Shown here: piece by piece, positions 1-10,806 of the stretch
Layout: the number at the start of each line of letters is the position of its first letter
Position numbering within the stretch: position 1 is the stretch's first letter
Source of the DNA: Apiospora phragmitis
Lineage: Eukaryota > Ascomycota > Sordariomycetes > Amphisphaeriales > Apiosporaceae
Reading direction: 5' to 3'
NCBI GenBank assembly: GCA_038363925.1
Contig: JAQQWL010000016.1
Span: 310,001 to 374,000, forward strand
DNA: 64,000 nt
Notes under the pieces: generated by a model
The model's database searches: none
Told to the model about the DNA's origin: nothing
The model's input: only the letters and a program-made list of their open reading frames with translations
Translations under genes and position numbers: made by a program

Positions 1-75
1 AGTGTAAAGTATCAATAGTTTAACTCTGATCAGCCCCTGAAGTAGAAAAATACCTCCACATCATCGATATACAAC

Positions 76-1278
76 ATGTCAGCCTCCAAGAATGACAGTA
101 AAGGATCGCGAATGCGCCTCAGAGACCTTCTCCCTGACTTGGATCTGGGCAGCTGGAGGCCCGGCCCCCTGAACTCCTTGACCGACGTGCCAGGCGTCAA
201 AGTTCACACCCAGGAGATCTTCTCCGAGGACGGCAGTGTCAACACGGGAGTGACCTCCATCATCCCGCGCGATGAGTGGTTCAACAAGGCCTGTTACAGC
301 GGCATCTTCAGCTTCAACGGCTCGGGCGAGCTGACGGGCAGCCACTGGATCAACGAGACCGGGTTGCTGCACTCACCCATCATCATCACCAACTCCTTCT
401 CCGTCGGCGCCGCGTACCAGGGCATCTACGAGTACGCCATCAAGAAGCTGGGCGCCCGAGACGGCCAGGTCGATTGGTTCCTGCTGCCCGTCGTCGGCGA
501 GACGTTTGACGGGTACCTCAACAACCTGACCCGTTTCGCCGTCAAGCCCGAGCATATCGTGCACGGCCTCGAAAACGTGTCCAGCGATCGGGTCCGCGAG
601 GGCAACGTCGGCGGGGGCTGCGGCATGATCTGCCACTACTTCAAGGGCGGGACCGGCAGCAGCAGCCGGGTGGTACCCGGAGTCGACGCGAAGGGGGAGC
701 CCAAGACCTACACCGTCGGCGCGCTCGTGCAGGCCAACTACGGCAAGCAGAAGGACTTCCGCCTCGCCGGGGCCCCCGTCGGCCGCATTCTGGCCGAGGA
801 GGCCGCCAAGCGGGCCGAGGCCGACGCGGCGTTGAAGGCGGCGCAGGAGGATCTGGTGTCGGAGAAGAACCGCAAGGACGGGAGCATCATCGTCATATTG
901 GCCACGGACGCTCCGCTGAACCCCGTGCAGCTGCAGCGTCTCGCCAAGCGGGCTACCGTCGGGCTCGCGCGCGTCGGCGGCAAGGGCCACAATCCGTCCG
1001 GGGACATCTTCCTTGCTTTCTCCACCGGAAACCAAGTACCTGTGCAGTCCATAAGCATGACCCGCAGACCGTTTGATCCTTTTCAGCCGCAGGTCACCAA
1101 CATTGAGGTGGTGGATGACACCTCGATCAACGGCCTGTTCGAGGCGGCAGCGGAGGCCACCGAGGAGGCCATCTACAACGTGCTGTGCATGGCGAAGACG
1201 ATGACAGGAAACCAAGGGCACACCATTGAGGCTCTGCCGCTGGACAGAGTCAAGGAGATCATGTCGAAGTACATGTAG
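76..1278 (+). CDS. DmpA/BapA-type aminopeptidase (peptidase family S58/P1)
   Basis: Intact 400-residue reading frame from the ATG at 76, without introns. It matches the DmpA/BapA fold family of N-terminal nucleophile aminopeptidases (L-aminopeptidase/D-esterase, beta-aminopeptidases). Visible family blocks are the opening GPLNSLTDVPGVKV region (residues about 31-44), an NVGGGCGM block (about 178-185), GALVQANYG (about 216-224) and DGSIIVILATDAPLNP (about 268-283). In this family the precursor cleaves itself between Gly and Ser, and the new N-terminal Ser is the nucleophile. Here that pair would be Gly269-Ser270, so the expected product is a large and a small subunit. No signal peptide is visible, so it is probably cytosolic. 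The natural substrate cannot be read from the sequence. Only 75 bases of upstream DNA are in the window. Confidence 0.9.
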   Translation: MSASKNDSKGSRMRLRDLLPDLDLGSWRPGPLNSLTDVPGVKVHTQEIFSEDGSVNTGVTSIIPRDEWFNKACYSGIFSFNGSGELTGSHWINETGLLHSPIIITNSFSVGAAYQGIYEYAIKKLGARDGQVDWFLLPVVGETFDGYLNNLTRFAVKPEHIVHGLENVSSDRVREGNVGGGCGMICHYFKGGTGSSSRVVPGVDAKGEPKTYTVGALVQANYGKQKDFRLAGAPVGRILAEEAAKRAEADAALKAAQEDLVSEKNRKDGSIIVILATDAPLNPVQLQRLAKRATVGLARVGGKGHNPSGDIFLAFSTGNQVPVQSISMTRRPFDPFQPQVTNIEVVDDTSINGLFEAAAEATEEAIYNVLCMAKTMTGNQGHTIEALPLDRVKEIMSKYM

Positions 1279-4200
1279 GAGATCTTGCTTGGAAGCTTCG
1301 TTAGACACAACAAACATATGATAGTCCCCAAGCCTAGAAAGAACCCCCGTCTTAACGTGACCCTTGAGCAGCCTGTTTCTCATGGCATCGCCGTCTTTAT
1401 ATACACGGTACTAAGTCAGAGCTTGCTCCATAACACACATACCTTAGATCCTCTGTACTTGAGTTGGTCCGATTCTTGTCTTCATGCCGCAAGAGTAAGA
1501 TACCTTTTCTGATTCGTATAATCGAGGATGTTAGGTAGGGTGCCTTCGATGATGAGTAACGAGGTGGGCCTGGTCTTCCTATTAACACTTGCAGATTGAT
1601 GGCCGACCTCTTCCTACTTCTGACTATGTACACAACCAATGACCTAGAATCTGGCATATGGGTTATAGAAGGGGTGGGAGTCTCGGTCATAAAGTGTATG
1701 ATCCTTATCGGTTTAGACATATACACCATTTGATACGTAGCCCAAGTACACAGCTTAAGCACGATGGCGTCTAATTCTGCCGGATATAAACATTGTCTCT
1801 TACCTAGGTAGGGATGCAATCGCACTTTCATAGTATAATCAAAGTATATAATGTACATACCTATACACTTTTAGAGGACGCGGTAGCACCGCTTTTCACT
1901 CACCGTTGGTTTGTTTCACGCCTACCTATAATAAAAGGATGATGACACCGGAAGCTGTTCCCCGCAGAAACATCATGACCAGAGAGATATTCGAGACACC
2001 AGACACGGCTTGTGGGGAAGGTGCAATTTCAAGACCCACGATCCAAGCCTGCTCACTCATTGCGTTAATCCAGAACCCCAGGAAAAGGGGGGGCAGGCGG
2101 GAAGGAAAAGTCCCATTCGGTCTAACCACGATTGGAAAAGGAGCTCGGGCCAACTGCTAAAATGCTAGCTTCAATGTCGGGTCAGTTTCTTCCAGGCCCG
2201 CGGGTGCTGCTGTCCAGTGGCTGACAGCTTCTCAACAAGGGGACGACACGACGATGGATCATTGCAACCCTTGTGGAGGAATAGCATATGAAAGCATCCC
2301 ACCTATGTATGATTTTCGCATCTCATGAACTCTAAAATGCTGGCCTGATCTATTTTCGCAATCACGTTGTTTTGCCTTGTTCCATTCGTTTTGACGTTTC
2401 AATCCCTACAGTACTTTCAATTTGTTGCAATATGGGGCTGACAGACACTGGCACTATGTACTCGATCCTGGGCGCCGAGTTCATATCGGTTATACGTGCA
2501 TAATACATCTAGAAGTAGGTAGCCAATGTGACGAGCCAGTTCTGCCACGGAGGCCATGGCTTCCAATCATTCAATTAGCCCCACGCGGGGGCGCAACTGC
2601 TGAGTGTGCGGCTGCATACATCGGAAGAGCTGCGGTGATGGCTGCTGCTGGCTTCCAAGATGAATCAATTCAGAGAGGGAAAAAAGTAAGCATAGGTGCC
2701 ATCGGATAGGCTGCTATTGCCAAATTACAAAATCTCTCATTCCATATGACCACCGTGGTAATTTCATTTCTCGTACGGGATTCTGGTCAGATCGCTCCTC
2801 CCTTTACAGGGCAAATCATAAACAAACCCGAGTGTAGGTATGTATTCTGGCGGCGACAGTGGACATGTACGTTGAAGACGTAAAAGGGAGACAACGGAAA
2901 CGTCCACGTATCCAAGCATCCTCCTCCTTTCAATTGCGAAATCCCCGGTGCAGGGCTGCAAGATAGCTTGTCCTGTACTCCGCATGATACCTCACAATCC
3001 AGCATCTGCAATTGAGGGCTCTCCACAAAATGACGATGCCATCTGCATTCCATGGCCATCAGATTCTGGCTACGTTCTTGTATATGTACCTGCCTACCTA
3101 TTATATTCTTGGACGGAATCCGACCGCGAGCTCAACAACTGCATTTGATTGGCGGCATTGGCCTCTGGTATCTCCCTCCCGTCATCTTCACCGCTCTAGA
3201 TTGTCGACTGTTTATCACCTGCCTGCATACACATTGGCGAGGGTACACACACCTGAGGTCTCAGCAAGCATCTTTTGAAGCCGCTCCACAAACGAACAGG
3301 TTACAAACCCGGCCCGTATGAGAAGCGATGAAATGAACGTGTTGTCGGCATGGCGTAACGTAACCAGAGCCTGTGACTGGACCAAAGAGGAAAGACTACC
3401 TACGTGAAACAGTGTCCTAAATTCCAGATCTGGAGAACAGCAGAAATGCTTCTACGCCCCCCACTCGATGCGGCCACGCACCGCGCTTTTCAATGGCCTT
3501 TGGAACGTTCTTCGCCTCAGGGCCATGGGGGTTCTCGCTACCGCCGGGCATGGTTGCCGGTGGCTGCCGAAGAACGCTATTACTGCGCTACCACCTTGGC
3601 AACTCATTTCATGTCAGGGGATCGCCGCCTTATCCCCAGGCAAAGTTAGTGTTCTGGAAATCCTGGCACAGACTGGAGTCCCCAATAATCGACTGGCTCG
3701 CTAACTGGCCCATTGCAGCTACGAGAGCTGTGACGGATCCGATGACGGGTTGCCATCAATCCCAAGAAAGGTTTGCATAGCTTTCCGCCACCCAGACGTC
3801 GTCTTGCATATGCGCTGTGATACGAGTTGGCTGCCAGCTCTCCATCGATAGGCATTGGAGACTTCGAAATCGAGGATTGTCTCAGCTAGAAGTCCCCCTG
3901 GCTCGGAGGTCTGCGATGCAGTGTCGAAGGTCTAGAGCCTAGCACCAGAAGCGAGCGAGCTTCTGCTTATCAAAAATGTGCCCACCGAAGCCTCTTGGAC
4001 AGCCACAAGACACCAAGTAGCAAGTAGGTGATTGAAAAGGACCTTTGGAACAGCCAAATTGGGTTTTTGCTCTCTTCCCTGTTTACAGAAACCCGATCTC
4101 ACTGCATAACTCAGCACAACTATCGTGACCTTTGGACCCCTAGGTTTTTGAACATTCCCCCACACTCTGATAGGAAACGGACAACAGAGCGACAGTGAAT

Positions 4201-4820
4201 TACGGACCGCCCTTTCATATAGTCCACACCCCAAACAAAAGTCCCCGACGAGAGATCGAACATTCTGACCCCATAATCAAACGGGAGTCGACTCGTGACC
4301 CAGTTTTGGTCCCAGAACCCAGCCGCAACGCAACTTGACGCCGCTGCTACCGGGTATTCACCGCTCGTCCCCGAGACTGCTGCGAAACAGGTGAGCAGAC
4401 CCCCTTTGCTGCCCAAGTCTCTCTTCTCTGTCTTTGTGATATAAATCCTGCAACCCAACGCCAAAGAATTGGTCAGTAGTCCTGGCCATTCGCAGCAGAA
4501 AATCGAAGATATCGAAGACTCTATCCATCGCGTTATTTCAAGCTACCCTCTTTTTTTTTAAACTCCGCTCACAGTTGACCCTCTTAGTCCGCCTTTGATC
4601 TACATCGATCCATTCACCCCAGATTCGAAGCTGTCGTCCACAAACCCACTGTTTCCCGGGGGTGTCTCCAGCGCTATAGGATAACTAAAAGTAGAAAAGA
4701 CAACGCAACCGCCTCCATTCCTCCTCCGACTCTCTTCGATCTTAGAGATATAAACTTCGGTTTTGACTCCATTCTCTTATCCCGAATTATACACGACCCA
4801 GATATATCTATACTCCCACA
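1279..4820. other. Gene-free interval, 3.5 kb
   Basis: No open frame here shows a family motif, codon bias or splice structure that I can support. The last 300 bases before 4821 are pyrimidine-rich, contain a T run at about 4551-4559 and a TATA-like ATATAAAC at about 4747-4754, and probably hold the promoter and leader of the SDR gene. The rest looks like ordinary spacer. Confidence 0.5.
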
Positions 4821-6005
4821 ATGGCCTCCCGAAGCGTCTTCCGCCTGAGCCGAGCTGCCGCTCCCTTCATCACTGCTCCCGATCCCGAGCTATTCCCATT
4901 GCTGCTCGAGCGTTCACGAGCTCAGCAAGTCGCTTTAGCCGCAGCGACGACGTTCAGGAGACCGAGATTCCTGTCTCCCACTTCCCCCGACGCAAAGGGA
5001 CAAGCTAGTACCACATCGGATCATTATTCCATTCCCGTTTCCAGAGAGTCCGCACAGCCCAGTCCAATTGAGACGGGCGCTGAGGATGAAAGCGTTACTC
5101 CTCTAACCAAGCAGGTGTACAGCACTATGCCCCCAACCATGCAGAGGATGTCCCTCATGGGAAAACTTGTTGTTGTCACTGGGTAAGCCGCTGTTTTCTT
5201 ACTTCACTTGGGTTTCCCAAGGTGTCCAATCTGATTCTTGGTTGCAATGCTGACTCGTTCATCTTCTGAGTTTAGTGGTGCTCGCGGTCTTGGTAACTAC
5301 ATGGCTCGAGCCTGTGCCGAGGCTGGCGCGAAAACCTTGGTCATCTTTGATGCCAACCAGGAACTTGGTGACGCCTCGGCTGCCGAGCTGCATAGCAAGA
5401 CTGGTCTTGAAGTCATCTTCTACAAGGTAGACGTTCGACAAGACAAGGCTATCAATGCAGCTGTCGACGCAGTCACCGAACAATATGGTGCCCCCGATGT
5501 CCTGATCAACTCGGCCGGCATTGCCGACTCCAACATCAAGGCTGAGGACTACGACCCGGCAATGTTCCGCCGCCTGATCGACATCAATCTGACAGGTTCC
5601 TTCCAAATGGCCCAAGCCGTTGGCAAGGCCATGAAGAAAGCCGGAAAGCCCGGTTCCATTGTGCTCGTCGCATCCATGTCGGGTTCCATCGTCAACTACC
5701 CGCAGGAGCAGTCGTGCTACAACGCCTCCAAGGCTGGTGTAATTCAGCTCGGCAAGTCCCTTGCAGCTGAGTGGGCCAAGTATGGCATCCGCGTCAACTG
5801 CATCTCCCCCGGTTACATGGACACGGCCCTGAATCGCGTACCTGCTCTCGAGGCCCAGAAGAAGATCTGGTGCAGCTTGACGCCCCAGAACCGCCTGGGT
5901 GCTGTTGATGACCTCAACGGCCTTGCTGTCTTCCTCGGGTCGGACGCCTCGGCCTTCATGACTGGCTCTAATGTCATCATCGACGGTGGTTACACTTGCT
6001 ACTAA
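4821..6005 (+). CDS. Short-chain dehydrogenase/reductase, sorbose reductase/arabinitol dehydrogenase-like, with N-terminal extension
   Basis: Two exons, 4821-5182 and 5276-6005 (intron 5183-5275, GTAAGC...TTTAG, phase 2), give 363 residues. The splice rebuilds the dinucleotide-binding motif TGGARGLG, which is split exactly at the junction. The catalytic set of a classical SDR is present: Asn about 225 (INLTG), Ser256, Tyr269 and Lys273 (YNASK), then the NCISPGYMDT loop. It should be an NAD(P)-dependent polyol or ketose oxidoreductase, closest in character to fungal sorbose reductase/D-arabinitol 2-dehydrogenase types. The core starts only near residue 113. The first 112 residues are unusual and begin with MASRSVFRLSRAA, an Arg/Ser/Ala-rich stretch without acids that looks like a mitochondrial presequence. 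The exact substrate is inference. Confidence 0.88.
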
Positions 6006-7509
6006 GCAAAACACCCTCCCCACCCCCCTTTTTCCCCTGAGAGAATCAATGCCGTTTTACCGGATTGTGTGTCAAAAACAGATGGAACCGTCATAAGCCG
6101 AAAGTTGGGACGTTGCATGTAGTTTGCATTTAGCGGTCATTTGCAGCTTCGTTTGCGGCTGCCACTCATACACATGCACACACACACACACACACCGGCG
6201 AACCGGTAACGGCGCCCACCGGCGCTGCACTTGTCTCTCCAATTGCGTCTTGGCAAGACGTGCATACCGCTTCACAACTAAAGCAAGACACGCGTTTGCT
6301 GGGATGAGGATGCCTCTCACAATCTCGCGAGTATCAATGGCGGCAAATGGTGCAACAAAACGCGGAAACCCCCTTTTCAAACTTACACATGATTTGGGTT
6401 TACCGTACCACGCTTCCCCGACGTGGTATCTCTCCCCGAGGAGAGAACGGAGCTAGGCACTGGACGACACGGAGGAATGTTGGTTGCATAGCACGCATCG
6501 GATTTTCTTTTTGTCCATTTATTTTCCTTGGCTCTTTTCTGATTGGCTTGGCTGCTATGTCTTTTGGGGCAGATCGCGCCCTGCTCATCACATATAGCCA
6601 GCCATGAACGATTTGGAGTAGATGTCAACTCGCTTGTAACATAGAGGGTCTATGGATCTTGGAGAAGCCTGTCCGAACATAAAGAAGAGAAGGTGGCTGG
6701 TGATGGTGGGGGTACGATACGCATTAATACCAGCTTAGAGGGACGGAATCGGTGGTTTGCGTTCGTTGCCGTTTCTTCTCCCTGAGACGTTGGTGTCTCG
6801 GAGAAGTAGGTAGAAATAGAGGGATTTATCCTTGACGCGTGCCGGGAAAGAGTCGCCCAGAGCAAGAAGGTGCCAATACTCGTTCAACATTTTCATTGGG
6901 AAGCTGATGGTGATCTGTTGTTTGCCAACCGTAGGGCAAATTCTCTTGTCGTTCCATTTTGCTTTAAGCTTTCGTGTTATGTACACTTTGGGATAGGCCA
7001 GACCGATCAATCGTGAAAAAGTACTTTCTGAAGGTAATCCTCGCATGCGCCCCTTTCGCTCTTCCCGCTCCCTGTCTCGTCTCTCCAGCCCATGCTCCCT
7101 GTGTTCTTATATTCATGACCATTTCATATCCAGCAGCCATGAGCAAAAAACAGCTGAGAAGCCATTGTCCTTCGATTTCTTGGCGTCGTATATCCAAGAA
7201 AGTACATCTGTAGCTTCGACGTCCGTGACGTAGATGCTCTCGGGAAAAGACATGGTGACTCGACACCCTCTTATGTCCTAAACGGAGCCAAATGCCACCA
7301 CCTCACAACCTCCTACCCCTTAATACCGACAAGATGAGCCGCCCTTCATGCCCTATCTGTATAACAAATGGTAATGGTACCGATGCGGAGTGGATGTTTT
7401 GAATCGGGAGTATCTGAAAAAGAAATCGCAACAGTCGCTATGATACTGAACATTCCAAATCGGATGCTAGTTGATGCTTTGTAATCGTGAAGTGATGAAG
7501 TCCGTCTCG
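6006..7509. other. Convergent 3' interval with a (CA)n tract
   Basis: Lies between the 3' ends of the SDR gene and the STE20-type kinase gene. Holds a CA microsatellite at about 6174-6194. I see no supported gene. Confidence 0.5.
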
Positions 7510-10500
7510 TTAACCCTTGCGGCTCTTCTCCTGTTGGCGAGCTTCTCTTGCGGCTCGAACCAGAGGAGATAATGAAGCTAGGTCAACACAGGTCTTCATG
7601 AACTCGTGCTGCAGAGAATCATTCATTAGCTTTTATACACATAATAGCGAACTGGTTCGACATACCCGTAACAAGTCGTGTGCGCTGGCTCTCTTCTCGG
7701 GATCCACCTTGAGGGCGAAATAAAGGAAGTCTCTGAAAACTGGAGACAGACTTTGCTCGTCCTTGATCTCCGGCGTTCCGTTGGTGGCGATCAGCCAAAG
7801 GGCACGAAGAGGTGATTCGGTCAGGTATGGCGGCTCTCCTTCGATCATTTCGATGGCCATAATACCAAGCGACCAGATATCCACCTTTCTACCGTACTCT
7901 TTCCTGGTTACCACCTCAGGCGCCATCCAGTATGGTGTGCCGACCATGGTTGTCCGCTTGTTATGCGCCTCGTTGATCTGCGCACAGAACCCAAAGTCGG
8001 CTGTTCGTGCGATATATTAGTCGCTGGTCACTGTGCACGTCCAAATCGGACTCGAGACCTCTAGGGGCTTGACTTACTGAGCTTGATGCAACCTTCTAAT
8101 GAAAGCAAGATGTTGTCGGATTTGATATCGCGATGGATTACCCCCTTCGAGTGCAAATGCTGTAGACCTCTAAGCGTCTCGCGGCACACCGACGCAATTT
8201 GACCTTCGGTCATGATGTTGAAAGTGACAACGTCTGTCAGACTGCCGCCCTCCATGTACTCCATGATGACCCACAACTCCCCGCCGCACAGGTAACTATC
8301 AATGAAGTTGACAATGTTGGGGTGGGAGCTGTCCTTCATGACCAGAATTTCGTTAATGATCAGATCTTTCTTAGGCTGCTGTTCCAAGTTCATCTGCTTG
8401 ATAGCCACCAGTTGATTCGATGTTCGGGTGTTACCAGTGTATACGCCTCCTGACGCACCCTGTCCAATCTTGGTGAAGTTACGGTAGATTTCCCGCGGAT
8501 CGCCTTCGGAGCAGATTCGCTTCAGTGCCGCGGCAATATCTATAGTGTTGCTTTGGCGGGCACGTTGACGAGGGCGCGCCTGAGGATTCGCACCGGGCTG
8601 CTGGTGCTGTTGTGGCTGTTGAGGCTTAGGAGTAGCACCGTTGGAATCGGGCGGTCGGCCAAATTGCATTTGAGGACTCGGTGGCACGCTTGAGCTCTGA
8701 GGCTGCTTATGGCTTGTGGACCGGCCAAGCTGGCCCTTCATGGCCGCTTGAGCTTGGGCCATGGCTTGCCTCTGTTGCTGTTCCATTAATTGATGTTGGT
8801 ACGCTTGTTGCTGGGCCGGCGAGGGCTGCGTTGAGCTAGGCGTGTATGGCGAATTGCCGTTGGCATGTGAATTCGATCTCGATCGCGAGCGCATCTCTTC
8901 GGGGAGCATAGGAACGTTGTCCTTCGGAGGGACATAGGCGGATGAAGGAAGCTCATCAGCGCTCTGCGCCATGCCAATGCCGGAGTCCTTCGCTGGATGC
9001 ACAGGCGCTTGCGGTGCGGCTCTCGACGGCAGCGAAACAGGCGGCCTCGGTGCAGGTCGGCTGGGCATCATATTGATATCCTTGGCGGGCAAGGGCCGGG
9101 GCCCCTGCCGGGGACGGGCGGCGGCGCTCGGGGGTTTTCAAAGGTGCCTTCATTTGTTACGACTGGGAATCTCGGACTGGCTGGTGGACTGATCAAAGGT
9201 GACATACCGGCAGTGTTCGTTGCATATATACCGGGAGACATGCCACCCGAACGGCGCAGTTCTGGAGCTCGCACATCGTGGAACTTCTCAAGAACCTGGT
9301 CCTCGTGGGGCCGCTCTGTCGTCTCCTTGTAGAAAGTCACAAGGTTCGCAATCATCTGTGGGTTCTCTCTTTGGGCATTCTCGGGAATGCCACTTTCGTT
9401 GATGAGACGTTGCCATTCTTTCGGAAGGCCCTGTAATTAGATGAGCAACTCAATTCTTTCTCGCATTTTTTTGGGAGGGGCGGCAAGGGGGGCAGAATGC
9501 CATAGGACATTGAACACATTTTGGTTAACAAATGAAAGCTGGGTTCGGTCGAAGAGAGATGTGAAACAACAATATGAAGTAACAACAGCGGTTGACAAGA
9601 TGTGATAGTACAAGACTGTGCTTAGACAAACGGGCGAAACGCCAAACGGGAATAGCTGTAACTGGAGAGAGCACGCACCGTGAATTGGCCTGTCGAGCTG
9701 TCGTATCCGACGTGTGTGACGTGAACGGGATTCTCTGGCGCTGAGATGACAGGCTTCTTGGGTGACCCCACCAGCGTACTCATGAGGCCCGAGAACCCAG
9801 ACTTTTTCCTCAACACGCCGGGTTTCGGCTCTTTCGTCTCGTCTGAATATCTCTTGGGCCCTGTCAATTGGCTCTCGCCGATGCGGGAGCCCTGCTGGGC
9901 CTTTTCAGACAGCGACATGGCCATGGGTGACTCGCGTGAGAAGCTAGCTGAATGGCGAAGTTGGCGCCGCGGGTCAGGACTAGTCTGAGCGTGAATGAGT
10001 GGGGGAGGCGGAGGTCGACGGTTTGATGAATTGGATCCAAACGATTGCAATGGCGACGACTTCGTGGACTCGAGATGATTCAGGATCGATGTGCCGTCGA
10101 AAGGTGCGCCTACGAGTTCCTCGGATGTTTTAGAGCTGAGGGGTTGGAGGTGCGGATCCGACAAACGGTGATGCTTTGGCGCCCGTAACGACTTGTGCGA
10201 TCGGCCGTCTAGAAAACCCAGGTAGTTGCTGCCGTGATGATTGCTGGATTTCGATGGGCTCAAGATATGCGCGGCAGCTGTTGCGGCAGCAGAGGAAGAC
10301 GCGGAATAATGCCCCAAGCCGCTACTGCTACTGCCACCACTTGATTCCTGTTGCTGCTGCGGTTGAAGACGGTGGTGGTGGTTGTTGCTGTTGTTGTTTG
10401 CTGAGCCTTGCCAATCGTAGGCGGCGGGCTTATGCGTTGGCGAAAATGTCGAAGGAAGGAATTCACCGTTGGCCAAGACGGGCGAGGGATTGTTGGAGCG

Positions 10501-10806
10501 TTGCGAGCCGCTACTGCGAGCGCCGTTGGACAGCGAAGGGTTAAAGGCTGCAGAAGACTTGATGGTGGGCGTTGATCTTTGCGGAGGAGCACTGGGAGTT
10601 CGCCTTAGACTGCTGGAGCTCCGTTGACTGCCCCCTAGTGAGCGACCATCCGAGGCGATGATGGTGGTGGTCGTAGCAAAGCCAGCGGCTATTGAATTCG
10701 AATAGTGATGTTGGTGCTGGGAATGGGCGCTGTTCGGCTGATATTTGGGAGGAGGTTTCGTAAGTTTACGTCGTTGTTTGGAACTCGAGCTACTCTGACT
10801 CTCCAT
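7510..10806 (-). CDS. STE20: Ste20-type p21-activated protein kinase (one apparent 1-nt deletion)
   Basis: Four exons on the minus strand: 10806-9679, 9430-8078, 8000-7666 and 7608-7510; introns 9431-9678, 8001-8077 and 7609-7665. The predicted product is 971 residues once one missing base near 9092-9112 is allowed for. Layout: Ser/His/Pro-rich low-complexity N-terminus; CRIB (Cdc42/Rac-binding) domain from about 354, starting [16 protein letters not shown] and crossing intron 1 into GLPKEW; Pro/Gln-rich linker; kinase domain about 693-945 with GQGASGGVY (699), VAIKQM (Lys721), HRDIKSDN (Asp811), DFG and GTPYWMAPE. There is no PH domain, which argues for Ste20 rather than Cla4. Such kinases act downstream of Cdc42 in mating, invasive growth and MAPK signalling. 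In exon 2 the conserved [11 protein letters not shown] block is in one frame and the SRPAPRPPV block in the next. Confidence 0.88.

Noticed and set aside
373..1383. A 336-codon open frame antisense to the aminopeptidase gene
   Set aside because: It is the mirror of a GC-biased coding strand; it has no start context, domain or splice signals, and the sense frame fully explains the region.
5259..6023. A 254-codon open frame antisense to the SDR gene
   Set aside because: Shadow of the sense codon bias; the sense strand carries the catalytic motifs.
7510..10806. Assigning the kinase as Cla4
   Set aside because: No PH domain is visible before the CRIB motif, and the CRIB and kinase text fit Ste20 better.
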